A stretch of 43,993 nucleotides of DNA, taken from Gluconobacter aidae. Its GTDB lineage: Bacteria; Pseudomonadota; Alphaproteobacteria; Acetobacterales; Acetobacteraceae. Positions within the stretch are counted from its first letter, which is position 1, and each line of letters starts with the position of its first letter. This document shows positions 18,101 to 27,210 of the stretch, one piece after another. Below the pieces are notes generated by a model that was given only the letters and a program-made list of their open reading frames with translations, was not told the DNA's origin and did no database searches. The position numbers and the translations under genes are program-made. Where the stretch lies: the NCBI RefSeq assembly GCF_009547075.1, contig NZ_WIPH01000021.1:1-43993 (forward strand). Direction: 5' to 3'.

Positions 18101-18120
18101 GACAGGAACTGTTTCCTGTC
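18101..18120. promoter_or_regulatory. inverted repeat in the oxyR-ahpC intergenic region
   Basis: GACAGGAA (18101-18108) and TTCCTGTC (18113-18120) are exact complements with a 4-base spacer. It lies 65-84 bases before the ahpC start and overlaps a consensus-like TTGACA (18099-18104), with a possible CATATT -10 at 18095-18100 beside it. It does not match the ATAG-type OxyR consensus, so it could be an operator for another regulator or a leader hairpin. Confidence 0.4.
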
Positions 18121-18184
18121 CCTCTCTTTCTGTGGGACACAGAGTCCGCAACACAACACCAACCCAAGGTCAGGAGACAGTCTG

Positions 18185-18748
18185 ATGGTTCGCATCAACT
18201 CCCCGCTGAAGCCCTTCTCTACCGATGCTTTCCGCAACGGTGAGTTCCTCACGGTCACGGACTCCGACGTTCGCGGCAAGTGGTCCGTTTTCTTCTTCTA
18301 CCCTGCTGACTTCACGTTCGTCTGCCCGACGGAGCTTGAAGATCTCGCTGACAACCAGGCCGCTTTCGACAAGCTGGGCGTGGAAATCTATTCCGTCTCC
18401 ACGGACAAACATTTCACGCACAAGGCCTGGCATGACACATCGCCGGCCATCGGCAAGATCAAGTACACGATGCTGGGCGACCCGACGGGCACGATCGCAC
18501 GCAACTTTGATGTGCTGATCGAGGAAGCCGGTCTGGCCGATCGCGGCACGTTCCTGATCGATCCGGAAGGCAAGATCCAGTACATCGAGATCACCGCCGG
18601 CGGCGTTGGCCGCAGTGCTGCCGAGCTGCTCGACAAGATCCAGGCGGCCCAGTACGTCGCCACGCATCCGGGTGAAGTCTGCCCGGCCAAGTGGAAGGAA
18701 GGCGGCGAGACGCTGAAGCCGTCCCTCGACCTCGTCGGCAAGATCTGA
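18185..18748 (+). CDS. ahpC: alkyl hydroperoxide reductase peroxiredoxin subunit AhpC
   Basis: AhpC reduces hydrogen peroxide and organic hydroperoxides and is recycled by AhpF. The 187-residue protein has the same length as E. coli AhpC and the same key residues: peroxidatic Cys47 in [10 protein letters not shown] and resolving Cys166 in GEVCPAKW, so it is a typical 2-Cys enzyme. The ATG at 18185 has AGGAG at 18172-18176. It lies first in an ahpC-ahpF unit opposite oxyR, which implies OxyR control. A pair of stem-loops follows the stop and may set the ahpC to ahpF ratio. Confidence 0.97.
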   Translation: MVRINSPLKPFSTDAFRNGEFLTVTDSDVRGKWSVFFFYPADFTFVCPTELEDLADNQAAFDKLGVEIYSVSTDKHFTHKAWHDTSPAIGKIKYTMLGDPTGTIARNFDVLIEEAGLADRGTFLIDPEGKIQYIEITAGGVGRSAAELLDKIQAAQYVATHPGEVCPAKWKEGGETLKPSLDLVGKI

Positions 18749-18791
18749 TCCGGCACCGGATCTGATGATGGTGGGACCTTCGGGTTCCACC
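18747..18791 (+). other. two stem-loops in the ahpC-ahpF gap
   Basis: The first is GATCCGG/CCGGATC (18747-18753 and 18756-18762), starting inside the ahpC stop codon. The second is GGTGGGACC/GGTTCCACC (18770-18778 and 18783-18791), nine pairs with one G-U, closed by a C(UUCG)G tetraloop, one of the most stable RNA loops known. No T-run follows, so this is more likely a processing or mRNA-protecting structure than a full terminator. Confidence 0.5.
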
Positions 18792-18873
18792 AGCCCCGCC
18801 TCCTTCATGGGGGCGGCTGCGCCGGACAGTCTTCCGGCCCAAATTGTCCAGTCCCGAAATCCGGAGAAAAACA

Positions 18874-20448
18874 ATGCTTCAGGACGACCTGAAAACCCAG
18901 ATGCGCGCCTATATGGAGTACCTGCGTGATGCGGTCGTGCTTGAGGCGACCCTTGGCACGGATGACCGCTCCAATGAGGTACGCGGTTTGCTGGAAGATA
19001 TTGCCAGCCTGTCTCCCAAGGTCACGTTCTCGGACAAGGGGCACGGCACCCGCATCCCGTCCTTCGTGATCCGCCGGCCGGGCACGGATGTGCAGGTCTG
19101 CTTTGCCGGTCTGCCGATGGGGCACGAGTTCACGTCCCTGGTTCTGGCGCTGCTTCAGGTCAGCGGGCATCCGCCGAAAATCGAAGCGGATGTGGTTGCG
19201 CAGATCCGCGCGCTGGACGGGGACTACCATTTCGAGACGTATTTCTCCCAGTCCTGCCAGAACTGCCCGGATGTGGTGCAGGCGCTCAATGCCATGAGCG
19301 TGCTGAATCCGAAGATCCATCACACGGCCATTGATGGCGCGGATTTTCAGGATGAAGTGGAACGCCTTGGCATCCGCTCGGTTCCGCAGGTCTATCTGAA
19401 CGGGGAGCCCTTTGCGTCGGGCCGGATGGAAGTGGCGGATATTCTCGCCAGGCTGGACACGGCTTCCGTTGCCCGTTCGGCGGAGACGCTGAACGATCTG
19501 GCACCGTTCGACGTGCTTGTTCTCGGCGCGGGGCCGGCTGGTGATGCGGCGGCGATCTATGCCGCACGAAAGGGCCTGCGCACGGGCCTCGTGGCCGAGC
19601 GGTTTGGCGGTCAGGTTATGGACACCGCCGGGATCGAGAACTTCATTTCCGTGCCCGAAACGGACGGCCCGAAACTCTCCGCGGCACTTGAGGCGCATGT
19701 CCGGCAGTATGACGTGCAGATCATTGCCTCGCAGCTGGCGGCGAAGCTGATCCCGGCTGCGGAAACCGGCGGTCTGCACCAGATCGTTCTGGAAAGTGGT
19801 GCGACCCTGCGCTCGAAGACGGTCATCATCGCGACCGGCGCGCGCTGGCGGCATCTGGGTGTGCCGGGTGAGGACGAGTATCGCACCAAGGGTGTGGCGT
19901 ACTGCCCGCATTGCGACGGTCCGTTCTACAAGGGGCGTCCGGTTGTGGTGACCGGCGGCGGCAATAGCGGCGTGGAAGCGGCGATCGACCTTGCGGGAAT
20001 CGTCTCACATGTCACGCTGTTGCAGCGTGGCGCGCATCTCAAGGCGGACAAGGTGCTTCAGGACCGGCTGCTGAGCCTGCCGAATGTCACGGTCCTGACC
20101 AATGCCCTGACCACGAAGATCGAGGGTGACGGCAAGGAAGTGACCGGCCTGACCTATAGCGACGGGGACGGCGGCCTGCACCAGATCAAGACGGATGGCG
20201 TGTTCGTGCAGATCGGCCTGCTGCCCAATACGGAATGGCTGAAGGATACGCTGAAACTGAGTCCTTATGGCGAGATCGTCATTGACGACCATTGCGGGAC
20301 GTCTGTTCCGGGCGTGTTTGCGGCGGGCGATGCGACGACCGTGCCGTACAAGCAGATCGTCATTGCCATGGGTGAGGGCGCGAAGGCGTCCCTGTCCGCA
20401 TTCGATTATCTGATCCGCCTGCCGATCAATGCGCAGACAGCAGGCTGA
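18874..20448 (+). CDS. ahpF: alkyl hydroperoxide reductase flavoprotein subunit AhpF
   Basis: AhpF passes electrons from NADH through FAD and two disulfides to AhpC. The 524-residue protein has the full AhpF layout: an N-terminal tandem thioredoxin-like domain with redox pair Cys128-Cys131 (SCQNCPD), an FAD-binding GAGPAGDAA motif, the NADH-binding [10 protein letters not shown] motif and the thioredoxin-reductase-type pair Cys344-Cys347 (CPHCDG). These match E. coli AhpF closely in position. The ATG at 18874 has GGAG at 18863-18866; ten in-frame codons upstream are not family-like. It follows ahpC after 125 bases that contain two stem-loops. Confidence 0.97.
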   Translation: MLQDDLKTQMRAYMEYLRDAVVLEATLGTDDRSNEVRGLLEDIASLSPKVTFSDKGHGTRIPSFVIRRPGTDVQVCFAGLPMGHEFTSLVLALLQVSGHPPKIEADVVAQIRALDGDYHFETYFSQSCQNCPDVVQALNAMSVLNPKIHHTAIDGADFQDEVERLGIRSVPQVYLNGEPFASGRMEVADILARLDTASVARSAETLNDLAPFDVLVLGAGPAGDAAAIYAARKGLRTGLVAERFGGQVMDTAGIENFISVPETDGPKLSAALEAHVRQYDVQIIASQLAAKLIPAAETGGLHQIVLESGATLRSKTVIIATGARWRHLGVPGEDEYRTKGVAYCPHCDGPFYKGRPVVVTGGGNSGVEAAIDLAGIVSHVTLLQRGAHLKADKVLQDRLLSLPNVTVLTNALTTKIEGDGKEVTGLTYSDGDGGLHQIKTDGVFVQIGLLPNTEWLKDTLKLSPYGEIVIDDHCGTSVPGVFAAGDATTVPYKQIVIAMGEGAKASLSAFDYLIRLPINAQTAG

Positions 20449-20492
20449 GGGGAAGGATTGGGCCTTTGTAAAAGCGGGTGTATGTCTGGATC

Positions 20493-21131
20493 ATGCACCC
20501 CTACCTTATTCCCCTCCTGACCTTCGCCGCAGCAGCGGCTGTTTTCACCATCACGCCGGGCCTCGATACGGCCATGACGTTGCGAACCGCCACGACATCC
20601 GGCTGGAAGGCTGGTCTTGCGGCGGTTGTGGGGATCTGTCTGGGGCTGGGTCTCTGGGGGCTGGCGGCGGCGTTTGGTCTCACGGCCCTGCTGGCCGCAT
20701 CCGAAACTGCGTTCACGATTGTTAAATGGGCCGGTGCGCTCTATCTCGCGTGGCTCGGGATCGGGTTGATCCTGCATCCCCGTTCTTCACTGGGTACAGG
20801 CGAAGCGGCGGTTCCGGCAGGACATGATGATGCATATGTTGCATTCCGACGTGGTCTGCTGAGCAATCTGCTCAACCCCAAGGTGGGCGTTTTCTACATG
20901 ACGTTCATGCCGCAGTTCATTCCACCACATGTGAATGTGCAGGAGTTCTCCCTCCTGCTGACCGGCATCCAGGCAGCCCTGTCTTTCTCGTGGCTGGCCC
21001 TGCTCGTCGCCATGACGGTGCCGCTGGGACGGTTTCTTTCCAGCCCGGTGGTTGTGCGTCGCATGGACAGGTTGACGGGCGGGATTTTTATCGCGTTCAG
21101 TCTGAAACTCGCGCTCAGCCGTCGGGCTTGA
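20493..21131 (+). CDS. LysE/RhtB-family amino acid exporter
   Basis: A 212-residue membrane protein of the LysE superfamily, whose members export amino acids or other small metabolites. Six hydrophobic segments are visible, with the family's N-terminal FTITPGLDTAMTLR, the span-3 KWAGALYLAWLGIGL and the central RRGLLSNLLNPKVGVFYMTFMPQF block. The ATG at 20493 is preferred over an in-frame GTG five codons earlier. It starts 44 bases after ahpF and may be read from the same transcript, but a link to peroxide defence is not evident. Substrate unknown. It ends at a strong terminator. Confidence 0.88.
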   Translation: MHPYLIPLLTFAAAAAVFTITPGLDTAMTLRTATTSGWKAGLAAVVGICLGLGLWGLAAAFGLTALLAASETAFTIVKWAGALYLAWLGIGLILHPRSSLGTGEAAVPAGHDDAYVAFRRGLLSNLLNPKVGVFYMTFMPQFIPPHVNVQEFSLLLTGIQAALSFSWLALLVAMTVPLGRFLSSPVVVRRMDRLTGGIFIAFSLKLALSRRA

Positions 21132-21142
21132 GATGTCAACGA

Positions 21143-21170
21143 AAATGGCGGGGCTGAAGCCCCGCCATTT
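21143..21170. terminator. bidirectional intrinsic terminator
   Basis: A perfect 12-pair stem, AAATGGCGGGGC (21143-21154) with GCCCCGCCATTT (21159-21170), around a TGAA loop. It starts 11 bases after the exporter stop and ends one base before the aconitase stop on the other strand, so it serves both converging genes. Confidence 0.88.
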
Positions 21171-21171
21171 C

Positions 21172-23865
21172 TCAGTCCACTGAGGCCATTCCCCGCAGGA
21201 CGTAGGGCAGGATGCCGCCGTTGCGGTAATATTCCGCCTCATCGACCGTATCGACACGACACAGCAGCGGGACATCCTGCGTGCTGCCATCCTGACGGGT
21301 GATCGTCATGGTCAGGGTCTGGCGCGGTGTCAGGGTTTCGATGCCGTGAATGGCGATCGTCTCCGTTCCGTCCAGCCCCAGCGTCCTGCGCGTCGTGCCC
21401 GGTTCGAAGGTCAGGGGCAGGACGCCCATGCCCACGAGATTGGAGCGGTGGATGCGCTCGAAGCTCTCCGCGATGACGGCCTTGATGCCGAGCAGGCGCG
21501 TGCCCTTCGCGGCCCAGTCACGGGACGAGCCCATGCCGTATTCCTTGCCGCCGAACACGACGAGCGGCACGCCGTCCTGCGCGTAGCGGCTGGCGGCATC
21601 ATAGATGGACATCTGCGCGCCATCCGGCTGATGCAGCGTGACGCCGCCTTCGGTTCCGGGAGCCATCTCGTTGCGGATGCGGATATTGGCGAAGGTGCCC
21701 CGGACCATGACGCGGTCATTGCCGCGACGGGAGCCGTAGGAATTGAAGTCCTTCACCGCGACCTGATGTTCCTGAAGATACACGCCCGCCGGAGAGGACG
21801 GTGCAATCGCGCCGGCCGGGGAGATGTGATCGGTCGTGATGTTGTCTCCCAGCAACGCCAGAGTGCGCGCGCCGGTGATGTCCTTCGTGGGCGCGGGTTC
21901 GGCGGTCAGCCCGTCGAAATAGGGCGGGTTCTGCACATAGGTCGAGCCCGGCTGCCAGTCATAGGTGGCCGAGGTGCCGGCAGAGGCCAGAGCCTGCCAT
22001 TCCTTTGTGCCTTCCGTGATGTGGCTGTAACGCTCGACGAAGGCTTCGCGCGTGACGGCGGAGCCCACGAGTTCTGCGATCTCGTGGTTGGTCGGCCAGA
22101 TATCGCGCAGATGGACCGGCGTGCCGTCGGGCGCGTGTCCCAGAATGGCCGTTGTGATGTCCTCGCGCATCGTTCCCAGCAGGGCATAGGCGACGACGAG
22201 CGGCGGGCTTGCGAGATAGTTGGCGCGGACGTTCGGCGAAATTCGGCCCTCAAAGTTCCGGTTGCCGGACAGGACAGACGTTGCGACCAGACCATTGCCT
22301 TCAATGGCGTCCACAAGCTCTTTCGCCAGCGGGCCGGAATTGCCGATGCAGGTCGTGCAGCCATAGCCGACCGTCTCAAAGCCCAGCGCGTCCAGATCGG
22401 CGCTCAGATTGGCGCGATCCAGATAATCCGTGACGACCTGCGAGCCCGGCGCGAGGGACGTCTTGACCCAGGGCTTCGGCATCAGACCGAGCGCTCTCGC
22501 CTTGCGCGCCACCAGTCCGGCCGCGACCAGAACGGCGGGGTTGGACGTGTTGGTGCAGGACGTGATGGCGGCAATGACGATGGAGCCATGCCCGATCGCA
22601 TAATCCGTGCCAGCGACGGGGGCGGTCTTGTGAATGTCGGCGGGTTTGACGCCCAGCGTTTCCGTCAGGGCCTTTTCGAAAGCCGGGGTGGCGGCGGAGA
22701 GTTCGATCCGGTCCTGCGGGCGCTTGGGGCCGGAAATGCAGGGCGTGACCGTGCCCAGATCGAGCGTCAGGACGTCCGAAAACACCGGCTCCGGCGTGGA
22801 GGCGTCGCGGAACATGCCCTGCGCGCGCAGCCAGGCTTCCGTCAGCGCAATGCGATGCTCGTCACGGCCGGTTTGGCGCAGATAGTCGAGCGCCAGTGCA
22901 TCCACGGGAAAGAAGCCGCAGGTCGCGCCATATTCCGGGGCCATGTTCGCGATGGTCGCCCGATCCGCGACCGGAAGATGATCCAGAGCCGGGCCAAAGA
23001 ACTCCACGAACTTGCCAACCACGCCCCTGGCGCGAAGCATCTGCGTGACCGTCAGGACCAGATCGGTCGCGGTCGTGCCTTCCGGCAGACGCCCGTCCAT
23101 GCGGAAGCCCACGACATCGGGGATGAGCATGGAAATCGGCTGTCCGAGCATGGCGGCCTCGGCCTCGATCCCGCCAACGCCCCAGCCCAGAACACCGAGG
23201 CCGTTGACCATGGTGGTGTGGGAATCCGTGCCATACAGCGTGTCGGGATAGGCGTAGGTGACGTCCCCGACCGTGCCCGTCCAGACCACCTGGGACAGAT
23301 ATTCCAGATTGACCTGATGGCAGATGCCAGCCCCCGGCGGGACGACGCGGAACTGGTCGAACGCTTCCTGACCCCAGCGCAGGAACGCGTAACGCTCGCC
23401 ATTGCGCTCGAACTCCAGCGAGACATTCTGCTGGAGCGCGTCCTTGCGTCCGGCGACGTCCACCATGACGGAATGGTCGATCACCAGATCGACGGGCACG
23501 AGCGGATTGACCTTCTGCGGGTCACCGCCGAGTGAGACGATGCCATCGCGCATGGCCGCCAGATCGACCACGGCAGGCACGCCGGTGAAATCCTGCATCA
23601 GGATGCGGGCGGGCTTGAACGGGACTTCCTGCGTGGAGTGGGCGTTCTTCGTCCAGTCCACGATCGCCTGTGCGTCCTCGACGCGATAGGTCGAGCCATC
23701 CGTAAAGCGCAGGACATTTTCGAGCAGCACCTTCAGGCTGACGGGCAGGCGTGAAATGTCCCCCAGCTTTTCAGCCGCGACAGGCAGGGAGAAATAGCGA
23801 TAGGAGCGGCCTTCAACCGAAAGGTCGCGCTGGCAGTCCAGAAGGTCGTGTCCAACCTGTTTCAT
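21172..23865 (-). CDS. acnA: aconitate hydratase AcnA
   Basis: Converts citrate to isocitrate via cis-aconitate with a [4Fe-4S] cluster. The 897-residue protein is a full-length AcnA/IRP-type aconitase. Cluster ligands are Cys437 (SCTNTSNP) and Cys503/Cys506 ([12 protein letters not shown]), almost the same positions as in E. coli AcnA; the C-terminal swivel domain includes the [10 protein letters not shown] substrate loop. It follows the isocitrate dehydrogenase gene after 34 bases, so citrate-to-2-oxoglutarate conversion is encoded as one unit. In Gluconobacter the TCA cycle is known to be incomplete, and these steps mainly feed glutamate synthesis. Confidence 0.97.
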   Translation of the reverse strand: MKQVGHDLLDCQRDLSVEGRSYRYFSLPVAAEKLGDISRLPVSLKVLLENVLRFTDGSTYRVEDAQAIVDWTKNAHSTQEVPFKPARILMQDFTGVPAVVDLAAMRDGIVSLGGDPQKVNPLVPVDLVIDHSVMVDVAGRKDALQQNVSLEFERNGERYAFLRWGQEAFDQFRVVPPGAGICHQVNLEYLSQVVWTGTVGDVTYAYPDTLYGTDSHTTMVNGLGVLGWGVGGIEAEAAMLGQPISMLIPDVVGFRMDGRLPEGTTATDLVLTVTQMLRARGVVGKFVEFFGPALDHLPVADRATIANMAPEYGATCGFFPVDALALDYLRQTGRDEHRIALTEAWLRAQGMFRDASTPEPVFSDVLTLDLGTVTPCISGPKRPQDRIELSAATPAFEKALTETLGVKPADIHKTAPVAGTDYAIGHGSIVIAAITSCTNTSNPAVLVAAGLVARKARALGLMPKPWVKTSLAPGSQVVTDYLDRANLSADLDALGFETVGYGCTTCIGNSGPLAKELVDAIEGNGLVATSVLSGNRNFEGRISPNVRANYLASPPLVVAYALLGTMREDITTAILGHAPDGTPVHLRDIWPTNHEIAELVGSAVTREAFVERYSHITEGTKEWQALASAGTSATYDWQPGSTYVQNPPYFDGLTAEPAPTKDITGARTLALLGDNITTDHISPAGAIAPSSPAGVYLQEHQVAVKDFNSYGSRRGNDRVMVRGTFANIRIRNEMAPGTEGGVTLHQPDGAQMSIYDAASRYAQDGVPLVVFGGKEYGMGSSRDWAAKGTRLLGIKAVIAESFERIHRSNLVGMGVLPLTFEPGTTRRTLGLDGTETIAIHGIETLTPRQTLTMTITRQDGSTQDVPLLCRVDTVDEAEYYRNGGILPYVLRGMASVD

Positions 23866-23899
23866 AATGGGAATGGTCCTTGGAGGGCTGTCAGGAAAA

Positions 23900-24922
23900 T
23901 TACTGAATGGCGCGCAGAAGGGCCTGCGTGACGTCCTGCGTGGTGGCCTTGCCGCCCAGATCGCGGGTGCGGAGGCCGTCGACCTGAAGGATCTGCTTCA
24001 TGCCGCCGTCCAGCCGCTCGGACAGGTCCAGCCGTCCGACATGCGCCAGCATCATGCTGCCCGCCATCATCAGCGCCAGCGGATTGGCGATGCCCTGTCC
24101 GGCAATATCGGGCGCGGACCCATGCACGGCCTCGAAGATCCCCATTTTCTCGCCGATATTCGCACCCGGCGCCATACCCAGGCCGCCTACGAGACCGGCT
24201 GTCAGATCGGACAGGATGTCGCCGAACAGATTGGTCGTGACGATAACGTCGTAGTTCTCCGGACGGATCACAAGTTCCATCGCGCAGGCATCGACGATGC
24301 GCTCTTCCAGCGCCACGCGGCCTTCGTATTCCGCAGCGACCTTGCGACCTTCATGCAGGAACAGGCCGCTCAGGATTTTCAGGATGTTCGCCTTATGGAC
24401 GAGCGTCACCTTCTTGCGGTTGTTCTTGATGGCGTATTCGAAGGCGAAGCGGACGATCCGGTTGCATTCGGCACGGGTATTGAACCCGGCGCCGTAAGCC
24501 ACGGCTTCGGGGTCCCCGTCCACGGCCATGTAATGCTCCATCGCGGCGTAAAGCCCTTCGATGTTCTCGCGGATTACGACCAGATCGACGTTTTCATAGC
24601 GGCCGCCCGGTACGATCGTCTGGGTCGGGCGGACATTGGCATACAGGTCGAACGCCTGACGCAGCGTGACGTTGATGGAGCGGAAGCCCTTGCCCACAGG
24701 CGTGGTCAGCGGCCCTTTCAACACGAGGCCGGTGCGGCGGATGCTGTCGAGCGTGGCCTCGGGCAGGGCCGTACCGTGCTGGTCGAATGCGCCGACGCCT
24801 GCGCTCTGGTGATCCCAGAGGAAGGGGGCGCCGAGGGCCTCCATGACGGTCGTGACCGACTGCATGATTTCCGGGCCAATTCCGTCACCGGCGATGAGCG
24901 TGGCGGGAATGGTCTTGGTCAT
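23900..24922 (-). CDS. icd: NAD-dependent isocitrate dehydrogenase
   Basis: A 340-residue beta-decarboxylating dehydrogenase that makes 2-oxoglutarate from isocitrate. The segment [18 protein letters not shown] matches the mitochondrial-type NAD-isocitrate dehydrogenase active site rather than isopropylmalate dehydrogenase, and HGSAPDIAG carries Asp-Ile where the NADP enzyme of E. coli has Lys-Tyr, which indicates NAD. Conserved [16 protein letters not shown] and [13 protein letters not shown] blocks follow. Tartrate or homoisocitrate dehydrogenase are less likely alternatives given the aconitase neighbour. The ATG at 24922 has an AGGAA site; 32 codons upstream are not family-like. It forms an operon with acnA and is divergent from a LysR gene. 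Confidence 0.88.
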   Translation of the reverse strand: MTKTIPATLIAGDGIGPEIMQSVTTVMEALGAPFLWDHQSAGVGAFDQHGTALPEATLDSIRRTGLVLKGPLTTPVGKGFRSINVTLRQAFDLYANVRPTQTIVPGGRYENVDLVVIRENIEGLYAAMEHYMAVDGDPEAVAYGAGFNTRAECNRIVRFAFEYAIKNNRKKVTLVHKANILKILSGLFLHEGRKVAAEYEGRVALEERIVDACAMELVIRPENYDVIVTTNLFGDILSDLTAGLVGGLGMAPGANIGEKMGIFEAVHGSAPDIAGQGIANPLALMMAGSMMLAHVGRLDLSERLDGGMKQILQVDGLRTRDLGGKATTQDVTQALLRAIQ

Positions 24923-25016
24923 GGCGCGTTCCTGTTCGGTCAAGGGATGTGTCTGTGACGCGGCGGACCTTAAAGAAGTTCCGTGTCTGAACCAATGTTT
25001 GCGGAACGGTTTCATC

Positions 25017-25031
25017 ATACCTTAAAAGTAT
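25017..25031. promoter_or_regulatory. LysR-type box ATAC-N7-GTAT
   Basis: ATAC (25017-25020) and GTAT (25028-25031) form a dyad with a 7-base A/T-rich centre that fits the T-N11-A pattern of LysR-type binding sites. It ends four bases before the LysR start codon, in the 112-base divergent region shared with icd. Autoregulation and control of icd-acnA are inferred. Confidence 0.45.
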
Positions 25032-25034
25032 GGA

Positions 25035-25961
25035 ATGATCGAACTCAGACATCTCCATGCCGTCATCGCGATTGCCGAAGAACGCAACCTGACCCGGGCT
25101 GCCGAGCGCCTCGGGGTCCAGCAGCCGCCTTTGACCCGGCTGCTCAAGGGCATGGAACAGGAACTCGGTGTTCAGCTCTTTGAACGTCATGCCCGTGGCA
25201 TGCGTCTGACCCCGGCCGGGCGCAGCATGCTCAAGGGGGCGTATGATGTCATTGAGCGTATGAATGAGACGGTCGAGGATGTTCGCCGCATTGTGCGTGG
25301 CGAGGCTGGAGAGCTGTCGATCGGGTTCACGAACTCCGCGCTGTGTCATCCCAGTTTGCCGGATATGCTCGGGCAGTTCCGCGAAACCTGGCCGGATGTG
25401 GGGCTGATGCTGATGGAGGGCAATTCCAGTCAGCTTCTGGGCGCATTGCGCGACGATACGGTGGATGTCGCGTTCGTGCGGACGTCCATTCCCGATGTGT
25501 CGGATGTGGTGGTCGAGCTGATCGTGGAAGAGCCCATGGTGGTGGCTGTACCGAAGAGCCATCGTCTTGCAAAAGAGGCGCCGGCTGCGGGTCTGAAGCT
25601 GGCTGAACTCGAGGACGAGGACTTCATCCTGTATCAGAGCCAGTACAATAACGGTCTGTACAAGACGATCATCGATGCCTGTCTGGGTGCGGGCTTCACG
25701 CCGCGGATCCGCCAGAAAGGTCCGCAGCTTCTGGCCGCCCTGAATCTCGTGGCCGGGGGCTTGGGGATTTCACTCGTGCCCCAGTCCATGCAGCAGCATC
25801 ACGCCGGACAGGTGGTCTATATCCCGCTCTCGTCCCGCACGGCCCTGACAGCGCCGCTTTATCTGGTGTTTCGCTCGGTCCGGATGACGGGGGCCAAGCT
25901 GTATTTCATCCATCAGGCCCGCCGTATCCGACAGGCCTATGGCGCTGTCGCGTCGGAATGA
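25035..25961 (+). CDS. LysR-type transcriptional regulator divergent from icd-acnA
   Basis: A 308-residue regulator with the N-terminal winged-helix domain (RNLTRAAERLGVQQPPLTRLLKGME) and a periplasmic-binding-like effector domain from about residue 90 (GELSIGFTNSALCHPSLP). The PPLTR variant in the recognition helix places it near the BenM/CatM/AlsR-type group, which respond to small organic acids. Its position head to head with icd-acnA and the T-N11-A box in between suggest it controls that operon, perhaps in response to citrate or another acid; the ligand cannot be read from sequence. It converges with the AI-2E-family gene with a 4-base gap. Confidence 0.9.
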   Translation: MIELRHLHAVIAIAEERNLTRAAERLGVQQPPLTRLLKGMEQELGVQLFERHARGMRLTPAGRSMLKGAYDVIERMNETVEDVRRIVRGEAGELSIGFTNSALCHPSLPDMLGQFRETWPDVGLMLMEGNSSQLLGALRDDTVDVAFVRTSIPDVSDVVVELIVEEPMVVAVPKSHRLAKEAPAAGLKLAELEDEDFILYQSQYNNGLYKTIIDACLGAGFTPRIRQKGPQLLAALNLVAGGLGISLVPQSMQQHHAGQVVYIPLSSRTALTAPLYLVFRSVRMTGAKLYFIHQARRIRQAYGAVASE

Positions 25962-25965
25962 GGGT

Positions 25966-27063
25966 TCAGGAATCCAGAGACGTCGAAATGGATGGGGGTG
26001 TCTGGCGGGAGTCGCTGATCCAGCTCTTGGTCAGCGTATAGGCCACGGACAGGATCAGCGGGCCGATGAAGATCCCGACCAGCCCCAGACCGCCGAGGCC
26101 GCCAATCACGCCGAGCATGATGAGAATGAGCGGGATATCGGCCTGTTTGCGGATCAGGAACGGGCGCAGGACGTTATCGATGATGATCGTGATGATGGTG
26201 ACGACGAGCAGAAGCGCTGCCGGGGCAAGGCCACGGTCAAAATAGACCCAGATCACGGCGGGGATCAGGGTGACGCCGGGGCCGGCCTGAAGCAGGCAGA
26301 CCATGAAGGTCACGGCGGTCAGGATACTGACCCAGGGCGCACCGGCGAGTTTCAGCCCGATGCCGGCCACGGCGGATTCAACGACCGCGGTGACGGTCAC
26401 GCCAAAGGCGACCCCCCGGATCGTATAGGCTGCAAGCTGAAGCATTTCCTTGCCGCGATTGCCGGCAAGGATGGTGACGAGTGTCTCTGCGGTTGCAATG
26501 GCGGCTTCGGCGCGCATGAGGAGTACGCCGAGGATAACCAGCGTCAGCACGAACTGGAGGGCAAGAATGCTGAAACTCCCGGCATAGGCCAGGAAGGTGT
26601 GAATAAGGGTTTCCGGGGATGGAATGATCTGCCGGACCATTTCGGGAAATTGCATGCGCTGCACGCGATCCCAGAATGGCGCGATATGGGGACCGATCAG
26701 GGGCAGGCGCTCGATCCATCCCGGTTCGTCAGGAATATGGAGGGTTGAAGAGGATGAGACCAGACTGACGATCTCGCCGAAATGACTCGAAACCGTCGTG
26801 ATGGCGAGCCAGAGCGGCATGATGAAGACCAGCATTGCGATCAGGATGGTGAGGGAAACGGCAATCCTGCGGCTGTTCCCGACGAGAGCCTGAAGCCGTC
26901 GCAGCATGGGCCAGGTGGTCACCGCGATCGTGACGGCCCAGATCGTGGCGGGAAGGAACGGCTTGAGAATCCAGATGGCGCTGATGACAATGCCGCTCGC
27001 CAGCAGGGCAACCAGAACGGACCGGGTACTGTCCTGAGAACCGTTCTGGAAAAGATCTGGCAT
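25966..27063 (-). CDS. AI-2E family (PerM/YdiK-like) membrane transporter
   Basis: A 365-residue polytopic protein with about eight spans. It has the AI-2E family features: an N-terminal pair of spans with LKPFLPATIWA, a long extracytoplasmic segment between residues 90 and 180, the GIGLKLAGAPWVSILT region, a PGVTLIPAVIWVYFDRG block, and the family's C-terminal DNVLRPFLIRK and GLVGIFIGPLIL segments. Members are variously reported as autoinducer-2 exporters, Na+/H+ antiporters or of unknown substrate, so no substrate is assigned. The ATG at 27063 begins just before the first span; the frame is open upstream to 27168 without family similarity. Confidence 0.85.
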   Translation of the reverse strand: MPDLFQNGSQDSTRSVLVALLASGIVISAIWILKPFLPATIWAVTIAVTTWPMLRRLQALVGNSRRIAVSLTILIAMLVFIMPLWLAITTVSSHFGEIVSLVSSSSTLHIPDEPGWIERLPLIGPHIAPFWDRVQRMQFPEMVRQIIPSPETLIHTFLAYAGSFSILALQFVLTLVILGVLLMRAEAAIATAETLVTILAGNRGKEMLQLAAYTIRGVAFGVTVTAVVESAVAGIGLKLAGAPWVSILTAVTFMVCLLQAGPGVTLIPAVIWVYFDRGLAPAALLLVVTIITIIIDNVLRPFLIRKQADIPLILIMLGVIGGLGGLGLVGIFIGPLILSVAYTLTKSWISDSRQTPPSISTSLDS

Positions 27064-27210
27064 TGAAGGCTTGGCTTTCCATGGAAATAAAATCAGCAGT
27101 GCTGCGCAGGGAAAGATAGGCCGATCGGTCCGAAGGAGAAAGTAGGGGTATCTGAAATCTGCGAACATCCGCCAGGAGCCCTCAAGGCAGCCAGATTGTC
27201 CGGGGTGTTT

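Noticed and set aside
21346-23535. 729-codon open frame on plus opposite aconitase
   Set aside because: It is the antisense of acnA. Its translation is Arg/Gly/Asp-rich with no recognisable domain, as expected in high-GC DNA.
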